Shown piece after piece: positions 1 to 8,405 of a DNA stretch of 64,000 nucleotides. This DNA is from Comamonadaceae bacterium. Lineage in GTDB: Bacteria > Pseudomonadota > Gammaproteobacteria > Burkholderiales > Burkholderiaceae_C. Made by a program: the position numbers and the translations under genes. The stretch covers positions 48,385 to 112,384 of the forward strand of contig CANGME010000014.1 of assembly GCA_947455145.1 (NCBI GenBank). The letters are read 5' to 3'. Position 1 is the first letter of the stretch. Every line of letters begins with the position of its first letter. The notes under the pieces were generated by a model, which was given only the letters and a program-made list of their open reading frames with translations, ran no database searches and was not told the DNA's origin.

Positions 1-735
1 GGGCATGAGCCAGGGCGTGATGCGCCAGTAGTACTGGTCGTCCTCGGCATTGCGCCGCACGCCCACGTACAGGCCGCCTTCCGTGTCTTGCACATCAAAC
101 ACAGGCTTCTTGTCGCTGGTGTTGTACTGGTTGCCCTTGGCCCCTTTGAAGAGCGGGTCAGAGTTCAAGCTGCCGCTGTGCAGCCAAGACACGTGGCTGG
201 AGTCAATGCCGCCCTCCAGCGCTTGCAGCCAATTGCATTCCTGTATGCGCTTGGAGGTGTAGCTCTGGTTGGCGGGCACGGTGGCAAATTCATACTCGGG
301 CAAGGGAGGCTGCAACTCGGGCGGCCCCATGTAGATCCAAATCACGCCGCCACGCTCGATCAGCGGGTAGGACTTGAGTTTGATTTTTTTACAGAAACCA
401 CTCTCCACCGATTCGGACGGCACGTCCAGGCACTGGCCGTTGATGTCGTACTTCCAGCCATGATAGGGGCAGCGAATGCCACCTTCTTCATTGCGGCCAA
501 ACCAAAGCGAGACACCCCGGTGCGCGCAAAACTCGTCGATCACACCCAGGCGCCCTTCGGTGTCGCGAAAGGCCAGCATTTTTTCGGAAAGCAACTCCAG
601 CCGCACCGGTGCACCGTCGCGTTCAGCCACTTCTTCGGCCAAAAGGGCCGGCAACCAATAGCGCCGAAACATGTCGCCCATGGGCGTGCCCGGACCGGTT
701 TGTGTGACGAAATCGTTCTGTTCTTTTTTCAGCAT
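1..735 (-). CDS. Rieske oxygenase large subunit, phthalate 4,5-dioxygenase type (partial)
   Basis: The reading frame stays open from an ATG at 735 to the left edge, giving the first 245 residues; families of this type are roughly 420-450 residues, so the C-terminal catalytic part lies outside the window. A GGAG ribosome-binding site precedes the ATG. The N-terminal Rieske domain shows the cluster ligands as CAHRG followed 16 residues later by CPYH, which bind a [2Fe-2S] centre. Further on, the EGGIDSSHVSWLH stretch matches the start of the mononuclear iron site. The N-terminus (MLKKEQNDFVTQTGPGTPMG) and the spacing resemble phthalate and carbazole/vanillate-type ring-hydroxylating oxygenases. 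These enzymes hydroxylate or demethylate aromatic acids using electrons from a reductase. The divergent gene is a Rieske ferredoxin that may be its electron donor. The substrate cannot be read from this part. Confidence 0.9.
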   Translation of the reverse strand, partial: MLKKEQNDFVTQTGPGTPMGDMFRRYWLPALLAEEVAERDGAPVRLELLSEKMLAFRDTEGRLGVIDEFCAHRGVSLWFGRNEEGGIRCPYHGWKYDINGQCLDVPSESVESGFCKKIKLKSYPLIERGGVIWIYMGPPELQPPLPEYEFATVPANQSYTSKRIQECNWLQALEGGIDSSHVSWLHSGSLNSDPLFKGAKGNQYNTSDKKPVFDVQDTEGGLYVGVRRNAEDDQYYWRITPWLMP

Positions 736-845
736 GAGGGCTTCTCCAAGAGTGGTTCTTTAGTGTCCCGTATGAAGGAACGCTGTTCTTTCATTGGAAA
801 CGAGGTTATCATTTCAAGCTTGTGATTGTCAACAGGAGTTTTCAT

Positions 846-1163
846 ATGTCCGGTCCTTGCAAATACCTCGCCCTGTGCCAAGCGTCTGACGTGGCCCCCG
901 GTAAGGTCATCAAGGTAGAGAAAGAGGGGCTGACGCTGGCGGTGTTCAATATCGACGGCGAATTTTTCGTCACCGATGACGCCTGCACCCACGGCCCTGG
1001 TTCGCTCTCAGAAGGTGAGGTCGATGGCGACTACGTGGAGTGTGATTTCCACAATGGTGGTTTCAACATCCGCACCGGCGAGGCCGTGGTGGCCCCTTGC
1101 ATGATCCCGATCAAAACCTACAAAGCCCTGCACGAGGCGGGTGCTATCTCTATCGAGGCCTGA
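846..1163 (+). CDS. Rieske-type [2Fe-2S] ferredoxin for an aromatic oxygenase
   Basis: This 105-residue soluble protein has the Rieske ligand pairs CTHG and CDFHNGGF, 19 residues apart, and matches the ferredoxin components of non-haem iron oxygenases (NirD/BphF-like fold). Such proteins pass electrons from a reductase to the terminal oxygenase. I chose the ATG at 846 because AGGAG lies just upstream at 833-837; an upstream in-frame start at 822 lacks such a site. It is divergent from the oxygenase gene across about 110 bases, so the two could be co-regulated. Phthalate-type oxygenases usually use a reductase with a plant-type ferredoxin domain, so its pairing with the neighbour is inference. 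Confidence 0.88.
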   Translation: MSGPCKYLALCQASDVAPGKVIKVEKEGLTLAVFNIDGEFFVTDDACTHGPGSLSEGEVDGDYVECDFHNGGFNIRTGEAVVAPCMIPIKTYKALHEAGAISIEA

Positions 1164-1181
1164 AACGGCGCGCATTCCTGA

Positions 1182-2159
1182 TTAGTCGGATTTGATATTC
1201 CTGACCATCGGCGTCCACCGATTGATCTCATCGCTAAAGAACTGGTTCACGCGAGCCACATCCCAGTCAAAAGTTTCCATCGATGTTTTAGCGAGTTGCT
1301 CTTGCGCATGCGGCGAATTCATGGTCTTGCGCACCGCTACGTTAATACGGTTCACCAAGGTAGGTGACATACCTGCCGGGCCTGACAAAGAAAACCATGT
1401 AACCGACGTAAGCTTGGGATAGCCCAGTTCAGCAAACGTTGGCACATTTGGAAAATCAGGCAGACGCTTACTGGCCGATATGGCCAAAGCACGCAGGCGC
1501 CCCGATTGAATATGCGTGCTGGCTGTACTGAGGGTAGTAAACGAAGCGGGAATGTGTCCCGCTACTAAGTCTGCGACTGCAGGCGCGGCACCCTTGTAGG
1601 CAACGTGCACCATGGGAGTTTTTGTCAGTACTTCAAAGCTTTCCCCAATCAGATAGCCGTGAGTGCCCTTGCCTGGGGAGCCCCAGCTTATGCCTGCTGG
1701 ATTGCGTTTTGCGTACTCCAGAAAACTCTTGATATCGGTGATGGGTAAGTCCGCATTGACCGCAAGCACAATTGGCGGCCCACCGAGGATGGCTATGTGG
1801 GTGAAGTCCTTCATTGGGTCAAAGGCCTTGGGATTGTCTGCTGGTGCAATCACATGTGAGCCTACGCCAGAGACCACTAGGTTGTAGCCATCGGGCGCGG
1901 TCTTTGCCACCTGTTGTGAACCAATCACACCGCCAGCGCCCCCCTTGTTCTCAATCACAAAGGGCTGCTTGAACGTCTCGGCTAATCCCAAGGCAGCTAG
2001 GCGTCCCAAGGTGTCAGAGCTGCCACCAGCAGCGTAAGGCACCACGACTTTCACCGCGCGCTGTGGCCAGCTAGCATCTTGCGCGTGCAGCAACGCTGGG
2101 GTGACCATCAGACCGAGACACGAAAAAGTCAGTGAAGTTAAAAAGCGATATTGAAGCAT
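1182..2159 (-). CDS. Tripartite tricarboxylate transporter (Bug family) periplasmic binding protein
   Basis: The 325-residue product begins with a signal peptide (MLQYRFLTSLTFSCLGLMVT, cleavage near LLHAQ) and continues with the Bug signature: WPQRAVKVVVPYAAGGSSD, then ENKGGAGGVIGS and DGYNLVV. Bug proteins capture carboxylates in the periplasm for TctAB-type permeases; genomes of this group carry many orphan copies. The ATG at 2159 is preferred over an upstream in-frame codon because GAGG lies seven bases upstream and it puts the signal peptide at the N-terminus. It is divergent from the tartrate dehydrogenase gene, which suggests, but does not prove, a hydroxy-dicarboxylate ligand. No TctA or TctB permease gene is present in the window. 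Confidence 0.92.
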   Translation of the reverse strand: MLQYRFLTSLTFSCLGLMVTPALLHAQDASWPQRAVKVVVPYAAGGSSDTLGRLAALGLAETFKQPFVIENKGGAGGVIGSQQVAKTAPDGYNLVVSGVGSHVIAPADNPKAFDPMKDFTHIAILGGPPIVLAVNADLPITDIKSFLEYAKRNPAGISWGSPGKGTHGYLIGESFEVLTKTPMVHVAYKGAAPAVADLVAGHIPASFTTLSTASTHIQSGRLRALAISASKRLPDFPNVPTFAELGYPKLTSVTWFSLSGPAGMSPTLVNRINVAVRKTMNSPHAQEQLAKTSMETFDWDVARVNQFFSDEINRWTPMVRNIKSD

Positions 2160-2220
2160 GTGATCCTCGAAAAAAACGCGGTTAGAGTCCTGCATTATTC
2201 CCAACTTTTAAGGAGCCCCT

Positions 2221-3288
2221 GTGAAGACTTACAAAATCGCCTGCATTCCTGGCGACGGTATCGGTAAAGAAGTAGTGCCTGCGGGCCAAACCGTGCTGGC
2301 CGCATTGGCCAAGACCGATGGCAGCTTTAATTTTGATTTCGAGAGCTTCGGCTGGGGCGGTGACTGGTACCGCGCCCACGGCGAGATGATGCCCGCCGAC
2401 GGCCTGGAGCCGCTGCGAAACAAGGACGCGATTCTGTTCGGTTCTGCCGGTGACCCGCACATCCCCGACCACATCACGCTGTGGGGTTTGCGCTTGAAGA
2501 TTTGCCAGGGCTTCGATCAGTACGCCAACGTGAGGCCCACGCGCATCTTGCCAGGCATTGACGGCCCATTGAAAAACTGCAAACCCGAAGACCTCAACTG
2601 GGTCATCGTGCGTGAAAACACAGAGGGTGAATACTCTGGCATAGGCGGCCGAGCACACCAAGGTCACCCGATTGAAGTGGCCACCGATGTGAGCATGATG
2701 ACCCGCGTGGGCGTTGAGCGCGTGATGCGCTTCGCCTTCAAGCTGGCCCAGTCGCGCCCACGCAAGCTGCTCACCGTCGTCACCAAATCCAACGCACAGC
2801 GCCACGCCATGGTGATGTGGGACGAGATAGCTTTGCAAATCAGCAAAGAGTTCCCCGGCGTGACGTGGGACAAAATTTTGGTCGACGCCTGCACCGACCG
2901 CATGGTCAACCGCCCCGCATCGCTAGACACTTTGGTGGCCACCAACCTGCATGCCGACGTGCTCAGCGACTTGGCTGCCGCACTGGCCGGTAGCTTAGGG
3001 ATAGCCCCCACCGGCAACGTCAATCCCGAACGCATTTACCCCAGCATGTTCGAGCCTATCCACGGTTCGGCCTTCGACATCATGGGCAAGGGGCTGGCCA
3101 ACCCGATTGGGACGTTCTGGTCTTGCGTGATGATGTTGGAGCATCTGGGTGAGCCTGTGGCTGCGGCTAAGTTGATGGCGGCGATTGAGGCTGTTACGGC
3201 GGACAAGTCTTTGCATACTGCGGACTTGGGTGGCACGGCGACTATGGATCAGGTCACGGCTGCTGTTTGTTCTCGTATCTCGCTTTGA
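2221..3288 (+). CDS. ttuC: Tartrate dehydrogenase/decarboxylase (D-malate dehydrogenase family)
   Basis: This 355-residue protein of the isocitrate/isopropylmalate dehydrogenase superfamily opens with IACIPGDGIGKEV (nucleotide-binding start). The DHITLWGLRLKICQGFDQYA and NVRPTR segments are typical of the tartrate dehydrogenase/D-malate dehydrogenase branch. VRENTEGEYSG follows, with a Lys-containing catalytic segment (VTKSNAQ), metal-binding aspartates (DVLSDLAAAL) and the NAD-loop segment EPIHGSAFDIMGKG. Such enzymes oxidise and/or decarboxylate tartrate or D-malate with NAD and a divalent metal. The start is GTG with AAGGAG upstream at 2210-2215. It is divergent from a Bug receptor, with a second Bug receptor downstream, so transport and use of the same acid is plausible. 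The exact substrate is uncertain because family members are promiscuous. Confidence 0.85.
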   Translation: MKTYKIACIPGDGIGKEVVPAGQTVLAALAKTDGSFNFDFESFGWGGDWYRAHGEMMPADGLEPLRNKDAILFGSAGDPHIPDHITLWGLRLKICQGFDQYANVRPTRILPGIDGPLKNCKPEDLNWVIVRENTEGEYSGIGGRAHQGHPIEVATDVSMMTRVGVERVMRFAFKLAQSRPRKLLTVVTKSNAQRHAMVMWDEIALQISKEFPGVTWDKILVDACTDRMVNRPASLDTLVATNLHADVLSDLAAALAGSLGIAPTGNVNPERIYPSMFEPIHGSAFDIMGKGLANPIGTFWSCVMMLEHLGEPVAAAKLMAAIEAVTADKSLHTADLGGTATMDQVTAAVCSRISL

Positions 3289-3350
3289 CGGTTTAAGACC
3301 AAGTCCGCTTGGTTTGTGTTCTGCCTTGGTCGCGAGTCACCGCCCTCGCT

Positions 3351-3426
3351 GCACGATTGGGCTTGCCTCGCCCGACCGATTTGTGGTACCCCACCATAAG
3401 GGCGGGCGAGGCAAGCCCAATCGTGC
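3351..3426. repeat. Perfect 24-bp inverted repeat
   Basis: The arms at 3351-3374 and 3403-3426 are exact reverse complements, separated by 28 bases. The stem is rich in GC and contains GGGCTTGCCTCGCCC. It lies between the tartrate dehydrogenase stop codon and the next receptor gene. No T-run follows on either side, so it is not a standard intrinsic terminator; it may be a REP-like element or a bidirectional transcript-end structure. Confidence 0.85.
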
Positions 3427-3524
3427 GTACCCACGAAGTCTGACGCAGCGCTCTTAGGGTATTCCTATCCTCACTGAGGCCAATGATCAGTTCAAAATAG
3501 CGACTTCAACCCGAGACAAAAGCC

Positions 3525-4472
3525 ATGAAAAAACTGCTCTCAACCCTGCTCCTAGCGCTGCTGGCCCCCATGGCCCAAGCCCAAACCTGCCCCGACAAAA
3601 ACCTGCTCTACTGGCAAGCCTTCCCCCCAGGCGGTGAGTCCGACTTGTCCGCACGACACCAGCAAATCATCCTGAAGAAAAAATGCGCTGCTATTGACAC
3701 CATCATCCAGTACAAAGCCGGTGCGGGCGGTGGGCTCATGTGGGGGCAAATGAACCAGTTGCCCGGTGACGGCAACAACGTCGTCGGCGTTAACCTGCCG
3801 CACATCGTGTTTCAGCCACTTGAAGGCCAGGTGCAATACAAAACGGACGACATCACACCAGTGTTCTGGTTCCACTACACGCCCGACATCTTGGTCGTGC
3901 CCGAGCAAAGCCCCATCAAAACCTTTGCTGACTTCGTGAAAGCCGCCAAGGCCGAACCCGGCAAACTCAGTTTGGGTGGCTCAGGCCTGAACTCGGCCAA
4001 CCACGCCGCACATGAACGCTTGAACGCGGCCTTTGGCGTCAAAACCAACTACATCCCCTTCAAAGGCACGGGCGACATGGCCACCGCTGTGATGGGTGCA
4101 CAGGTGAGCGGTGCTATCACCTACACCGCCTTTGCCATCAACAACAAAACCCGCATCCGCCCGCTCGCCGTGGCCATGGAAAAACGCCACCCGCTCATGC
4201 CTGATGTGCCCACCTTCAAAGAGCTGGGCGTGGACTGGGTGGATGGCGCTTACCGCGGCATTGGTGTGCCCAAATCCACCCCGCCCGAAACGCGCAAACG
4301 CATCTCCGATATGTGGCTGGCGCTGAACAACGATGCCGAGATGAAAGAGCTGGCGGCCAAGAGCGGCTTTGAGCTGGTCAACATCGGCACGGAGCAGATG
4401 GATGCTTTCATGAAAGAAAAAACCAAGCTCTACATCGAAGGCGCGCAACGCTTGGGGCTGGGTAAGAAGTAA
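3525..4472 (+). CDS. Tripartite tricarboxylate transporter (Bug family) periplasmic binding protein
   Basis: This 315-residue exported protein has a clear signal peptide (MKKLLSTLLLALLAPMAQAQ). It keeps the Bug fold: PPGGESDLSARH in place of the usual AGG loop, YKAGAGGGLMW at the second loop, and the C-terminal PLMPDVPTFKELG motif that is close to diagnostic for the family. It is diverged from the receptor at 1182-2159, including the unusual CPDKNLLYWQAFPPGG start with two cysteines, so it probably binds a different ligand. It stands alone, separated from the tartrate dehydrogenase gene by an inverted repeat and from the bufferin genes by 170 bases. Confidence 0.9.
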   Translation: MKKLLSTLLLALLAPMAQAQTCPDKNLLYWQAFPPGGESDLSARHQQIILKKKCAAIDTIIQYKAGAGGGLMWGQMNQLPGDGNNVVGVNLPHIVFQPLEGQVQYKTDDITPVFWFHYTPDILVVPEQSPIKTFADFVKAAKAEPGKLSLGGSGLNSANHAAHERLNAAFGVKTNYIPFKGTGDMATAVMGAQVSGAITYTAFAINNKTRIRPLAVAMEKRHPLMPDVPTFKELGVDWVDGAYRGIGVPKSTPPETRKRISDMWLALNNDAEMKELAAKSGFELVNIGTEQMDAFMKEKTKLYIEGAQRLGLGKK

Positions 4473-4642
4473 CGGGAAAACTGGTGAGGGTTCTTGAAGA
4501 ACGTGTCACGCCAGAGCGTTGAGATTTATTTTTGTTGAGGCTGTAAGAAAGTGCTGGTTGAGGCGACTCATACCTACAAGATGGCACGAACGATGTGCTG
4601 AATTGTGACGAACCTTTATCCAACTTTCTTCAGGAGATTGAA

Positions 4643-4951
4643 ATGACCTCAACAACGACACGCCTCGCATCCGCCGCCGCTTTGACACTCGCACTGGGCG
4701 CAGCGCTGACCCTGGCCAGCGCCCCGGTGTCTGCTCAAATGGCCGACAATGAAAAATGCTTTGGCGTCGCCCTCAAAGGCAAAAACGATTGCGCTGCCGG
4801 TGCAGGCACTACTTGCGCAGGCACGTCCAAAGTCGATCACCAAGGCAACGCCTGGAAGATGGTGCCCAAAGGCACGTGCGCGAAAACTGCTTCTCCCAAG
4901 TCACCCACCGGCATGGGTCAGCTCATGGCCTTCAAAGAAAAAATGGCTTGA
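4643..4951 (+). CDS. bufA: Bufferin precursor (DUF2282, BufA1-like RiPP)
   Basis: The 102-residue product has an N-terminal signal peptide (about residues 1-31, ending SAPVSA) and a short four-cysteine core, with Cys at 39, 50, 58 and 79 in the pattern [13 protein letters not shown]...[10 protein letters not shown]...VPKGTC. That pattern is typical of DUF2282 proteins. Family knowledge: these are precursors of bufferins, exported copper-binding peptides whose cysteines are converted to thiooxazole-type groups by the MNIO enzyme encoded next to them. The ATG at 4643 has CAGGAG upstream; an earlier in-frame start (4595) would spoil the signal peptide. The tail after Cys79 (about 23 residues ending FKEKMA) extends beyond the conserved core. 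The modification itself is inferred from the operon. Confidence 0.88.
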   Translation: MTSTTTRLASAAALTLALGAALTLASAPVSAQMADNEKCFGVALKGKNDCAAGAGTTCAGTSKVDHQGNAWKMVPKGTCAKTASPKSPTGMGQLMAFKEKMA

Positions 4952-4980
4952 TCGTTTTCTGACATCAACCCGCACTTCAG

Positions 4981-5871
4981 ATGAGCCGCGCCGTGTCCCA
5001 CTGGCCCAGCTCACCCACACTGCCCACACGGGCCGGTGTGGGTCTGAAGTCTTGCCACTTTGTTGAAATTTTTGAGACAACACCCGACATCGGATTCTTC
5101 GAAATCCATGCCGAGAACTACCTTGTAGACGGTGGCCCGTTCCATCACTACCTCACCCGCATTCGTGAGCACTACCCGCTGTCAATACACGGCGTGGCGC
5201 TCTCCATAGGTGCCGATGCGCCGTTAGATATTGAGCACCTGCAGGCCTTAAAGCAACTGCTAGACCGCTACCAACCCCAATCCTTTTCTGAGCACCTGGC
5301 CTGGTCCACGCATGGCGACATTTTTTTAAATGACCTGCTGCCCTTGCCCTACACCGCGCTCACTTTGCAGCGCGTGTGTGAGCACATTGACCAAGTGCAG
5401 ACCCACCTGCAACGCCGCATGCTGCTGGAGAACCCGGCCACCTACGTCGAGTTTGCCGAATCCGCCATGGACGAGGCTCACTTCATCAGCGAGGTGATTC
5501 GGCGCACCGGCTGCGGCCTGCTGCTGGACGTCAACAACATCCATGTCTCTTGCGCCAATCACGGGCGCGACCCGCACGCGTACCTGCGTGCTCTGCCGCT
5601 GGATCATGTGAGCGAGATTCATCTGGCGGGCTTTGCCGAGCAGGCCGACAGCTTGGGCGCGCCTTTGCTCATTGACAGCCACGGCGCACCCGTGAGCGAT
5701 GCCGTGTGGGATCTGTACGCTGACGCATTGAGCCTCACCGGCCCTATCGCCACCTTGATCGAGAGGGACAACGACGTACCCGCCTTCGATGTTTTGCTGC
5801 AAGAAGCCGCCATCGCAGACCTGCAATTGCAGTCCATATCGGTAGCAACAACATCGGTGGGTGCAACATGA
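4981..5871 (+). CDS. bufB: MNIO-family RiPP-modifying enzyme (DUF692, BufB)
   Basis: This 296-residue TIM-barrel protein is of the multinuclear non-haem iron oxidase family (MbnB/BufB). The metal-ligand segments expected for the family are visible in order: [55 protein letters not shown] and LIERDND. Such enzymes use di- or tri-iron centres to convert peptide cysteines into heterocycles. The gene starts 29 bases after the precursor and overlaps bufC by four bases (ATGA), indicating translational coupling. The natural substrate is presumably the four-cysteine precursor just upstream. Confidence 0.93.
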   Translation: MSRAVSHWPSSPTLPTRAGVGLKSCHFVEIFETTPDIGFFEIHAENYLVDGGPFHHYLTRIREHYPLSIHGVALSIGADAPLDIEHLQALKQLLDRYQPQSFSEHLAWSTHGDIFLNDLLPLPYTALTLQRVCEHIDQVQTHLQRRMLLENPATYVEFAESAMDEAHFISEVIRRTGCGLLLDVNNIHVSCANHGRDPHAYLRALPLDHVSEIHLAGFAEQADSLGAPLLIDSHGAPVSDAVWDLYADALSLTGPIATLIERDNDVPAFDVLLQEAAIADLQLQSISVATTSVGAT

Positions 5872-6623
5872 GCCCGCAAGCTGTCTTCGCCAGCGCCTTG
5901 ACCAACCCCGCCCAAGCCTGCCCACCGGGCCTGACGAGTTGGAACCACTCCGACGTGGCTCAGCGCTTTTCGGTCTATCGCAACAACGTCATGGCCTCTT
6001 TGGTGGACGCGCTGGCGGATACCTTCGCGGTAACGCAAGAACTCGTCGGCACTGAGTTTTTCCGCGCCATGGCCCAGGTGTTTGTGCAAAACCACCCACC
6101 GCATACACGGGTGCTGACCTGGTACGGCCAGCACTTCCCCGACTTCATTGCAGGCTTCGCGCCTGCCGCCTCGCTGCCCTATTTGCCCGACGTGGCGCGG
6201 CTGGAGATGCTGCGTGTGCGCAGCTACCACGCCGCCGACGTCGTGCCCATAGATGCCGCAACCTTGACCCGCGCGCTGGCCGACCCCGCCGCACTGGATC
6301 GGCTCACCCTGGTACTGCACCCGAGTGTTCACGTCCTCGCATCGCCCTACGCTGTCTATTCCTTATGGGCTGCGCATCAAGGCGCCATGGCCATTGAGAG
6401 TGTGGACACGATGCAGGCCGAATCGGTCTTGATTTACCGCCACGGCCAAGACGTTCTTACACAAGCCATCGAGCCCGCGCAGCATTGTTTTGTGCAACAG
6501 CTTCAAGCGGGTCAACCACTGGCGCAAGCGGCCGCTGAGGCTGCTGAGCTGGATCTTGATTTCGACTTTCCCGCTATTTTTTCCACACTAATCCGCCAGC
6601 AACTGATCACCCGAATCGAATAA
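5868..6623 (+). CDS. bufC: MNIO partner protein (DUF2063, BufC/MbnC-like)
   Basis: The 251-residue product has the N-terminal DUF2063 pattern: helical start with FASALTNP, then [21 protein letters not shown] and [15 protein letters not shown], followed by [14 protein letters not shown]. In characterised systems this subunit forms a heterodimer with the MNIO enzyme and recruits the precursor. The four-base overlap with bufB supports stoichiometric production. The C-terminal half (about 125-251) is more variable, as expected for the precursor-binding region. I see no signal peptide or membrane segment, so it acts in the cytoplasm. Confidence 0.9.
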   Translation: MSPQAVFASALTNPAQACPPGLTSWNHSDVAQRFSVYRNNVMASLVDALADTFAVTQELVGTEFFRAMAQVFVQNHPPHTRVLTWYGQHFPDFIAGFAPAASLPYLPDVARLEMLRVRSYHAADVVPIDAATLTRALADPAALDRLTLVLHPSVHVLASPYAVYSLWAAHQGAMAIESVDTMQAESVLIYRHGQDVLTQAIEPAQHCFVQQLQAGQPLAQAAAEAAELDLDFDFPAIFSTLIRQQLITRIE

Positions 6624-6635
6624 GGAGAGACCCTC

Positions 6636-7136
6636 ATGACAACACCCACTGGCACCACTACCCTCGCGGGCCTGACCCGCAGCTTCATCAGGCTGTGCAG
6701 CTTTATCCCCGATTCACTCATCGCCTTCATCGCCCGCTTCTCCATCGCCGCCGTGTTCTGGAAGTCTGGGCAAACCAAAGTTGAAGGCTTCGCCATCGAC
6801 ATCGTCGGTGGTGAATTCAGTCTGGGCTGGCCGCGCTTGGCGGACGGCACGGTGGCGCTGTTCAAAGAGGAGTACCACCTGCCACTTATCGCCCCCGAGA
6901 TCGCCGCGCCCATGGCTGCGTTTGCAGAGCACTTCTTCCCGGTGCTGATTTTGTTCGGCCTGGCCACGCGCTTTTCAGCCTTGGCCCTGTTGGGCATGAC
7001 GGCGGTGATCCAACTGCTGGTGTACCCTGGCGCGTATCCCACGCATGGCGTGTGGGCGGCTGTGCTGCTGTACCTGGTGGCGCATGGGCCGGGGAAGGTT
7101 TCTATTGACCACTGGATGGCCCGGCGAGGTGGGTGA
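6636..7136 (+). CDS. DoxX-family membrane protein of the bufferin operon
   Basis: This 166-residue integral membrane protein has about four hydrophobic segments, including residues around 25-40, 95-115, 116-135 and 140-155. It shows the DoxX features RFSIAAVFWKSGQTKVEGF, PLIAPEIAAPMAAFAEHFFPVLILFGLATRFSALALLGM and a C-terminal HG-containing helix. It begins 13 bases after bufC with GGAG upstream, so it is in the same operon. DoxX proteins are regular members of DUF2282-MNIO-DUF2063 clusters; their role is unproven, with redox or membrane-quinone functions proposed. No separate exporter is visible, which fits Sec export of the precursor. Confidence 0.88.
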   Translation: MTTPTGTTTLAGLTRSFIRLCSFIPDSLIAFIARFSIAAVFWKSGQTKVEGFAIDIVGGEFSLGWPRLADGTVALFKEEYHLPLIAPEIAAPMAAFAEHFFPVLILFGLATRFSALALLGMTAVIQLLVYPGAYPTHGVWAAVLLYLVAHGPGKVSIDHWMARRGG

Positions 7137-7173
7137 ATGTTGCGCAAATCAATGACCAATGTCGTTGATGTAA

Positions 7174-8373
7174 TCACAGGGCCCAAGCAGGTCTAATTTT
7201 TGCGAGTTGCGATTTGAGTTCTTGCGCCGCAGTGGCGTAGCCACCCTCGCTACCATCCACAAAGTGCATATGGTTGCCGTTGTAGGAGGAGACGATGCAG
7301 GTCAACAAGGCCTCACGCGACCTGTGCATCCCATAAACGAGGTGCCCTTGCTGATGCATATCCTCCAAATAATTCTGCAACGACAGAAACTGCGCTTCAC
7401 TGCCGTCGATCACCATGCGTAACGACCCGTCAAATTTTCTAAAATCAGAGTTGTCGAGCATCTCTTTCACGTACTTGCTCCACCGCACCCTGTGGGTGTC
7501 TTTTTTAAGGGCAATCAGGTATTGGCCGATGAGGTTGAGGAAAAATAACCGCATCGCATAGACGATTTGACCACTGAGCAAGCGTTGATGAGACCGAACG
7601 CGCCATTCATGGCGAAGGTGCAGGGGATTGAAGGTAAGCCGCATGCTTTGATTTGACAAGGGGTGGTAATCCGAAGCCTCGCCGTAAATTCGACCTATAG
7701 CGTCAAGCACGTTGCGGTAGATGGCCTGCCCCGTCTTTTCCTGGTTCGACAGCGCGACCACCACCAAGGCCAATTTGTGATCCTGAAAACTGGGAACGTT
7801 GTGCCAACGGCACTCAAACCCTTCAAAACTACCTTCACACCGCCCCTGGTTTTCATGGACCCGCAACACACCTTGCGCCTGAGGCGATTTGATCAAGCGA
7901 TCAGCCTCTTTCCATCCGCGACCTGAAAAGGCGGCCTGCACAACATGCGGCGACAAATGTACTTTGGCAATACGGGTCCAAAAGCCTCGCTCAAGTAGAT
8001 GAATGCCCCGAACCAGACCGACTCGCAGTGTCAATCCGAAGCTCTCACGTGCCATGCGCTGGGCCTGACGCAAGGCCGCCATGACGCCATCTCGCATTTC
8101 ATCTGGAATGGCAAATGTGGCCCCGTCCCCACCAAAAGCAAAGGGGATATCAATACGGCGATCTACGTTAAGAACTGCAGCGATGCAAGCAACGCCAACC
8201 GTGTTGACCTCTTTGTAGGCGCCCGCTTCAATCGCCTTTGTCGAATTGATGACGTCAGCAACAATGACCCACCAATCGGACGGCATCTGCAAATGATGAT
8301 TGACGTCAACGACGTGTTCAAATTCTTCCAGTACGGCCAAGTCGCGATAAAAATAGCTTGAATTCATCGGCAT
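7174..8373 (-). CDS. DUF3095 protein, adenylate-cyclase-like N-terminal domain
   Basis: This 399-residue cytoplasmic protein starts with a nucleotidyl-cyclase-like fold: WWVIVADVINSTKAIEAGAYKEVNTVG and then PFAFGGDGATFAIP. These two strands with a conserved Asp and GGDG-like turn resemble class III cyclase/GGDEF palm motifs. A C-terminal region of about 200 residues (from FNPLHLRHEWRVRSHQ) has no motif I recognise. The whole matches my recollection of DUF3095. Whether it is catalytic is unknown. It is the last gene of the minus-strand redox run, 32 bases after the cupredoxin gene, so it may be read through from that unit. There is no strong ribosome-binding site, and the ATG two codons later (8367) is an alternative start. 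Confidence 0.72.
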   Translation of the reverse strand: MPMNSSYFYRDLAVLEEFEHVVDVNHHLQMPSDWWVIVADVINSTKAIEAGAYKEVNTVGVACIAAVLNVDRRIDIPFAFGGDGATFAIPDEMRDGVMAALRQAQRMARESFGLTLRVGLVRGIHLLERGFWTRIAKVHLSPHVVQAAFSGRGWKEADRLIKSPQAQGVLRVHENQGRCEGSFEGFECRWHNVPSFQDHKLALVVVALSNQEKTGQAIYRNVLDAIGRIYGEASDYHPLSNQSMRLTFNPLHLRHEWRVRSHQRLLSGQIVYAMRLFFLNLIGQYLIALKKDTHRVRWSKYVKEMLDNSDFRKFDGSLRMVIDGSEAQFLSLQNYLEDMHQQGHLVYGMHRSREALLTCIVSSYNGNHMHFVDGSEGGYATAAQELKSQLAKIRPAWAL

Positions 8374-8405
8374 ATTTTTCGACTCGAAAGTGCATTTGTA
8401 GTGAC

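Noticed and set aside
88..825. Long plus-strand open frame (245 codons)
   Set aside because: It is the shadow of the minus-strand Rieske oxygenase, whose translation shows the cluster ligands and iron-site motif.
4542..4569. Possible ECF-type promoter upstream of bufA (TGTAAG, 16 bases, CGACTC)
   Set aside because: It differs from the GAATCCA-N15-CGTA motif in this window and I have no second copy to support it.
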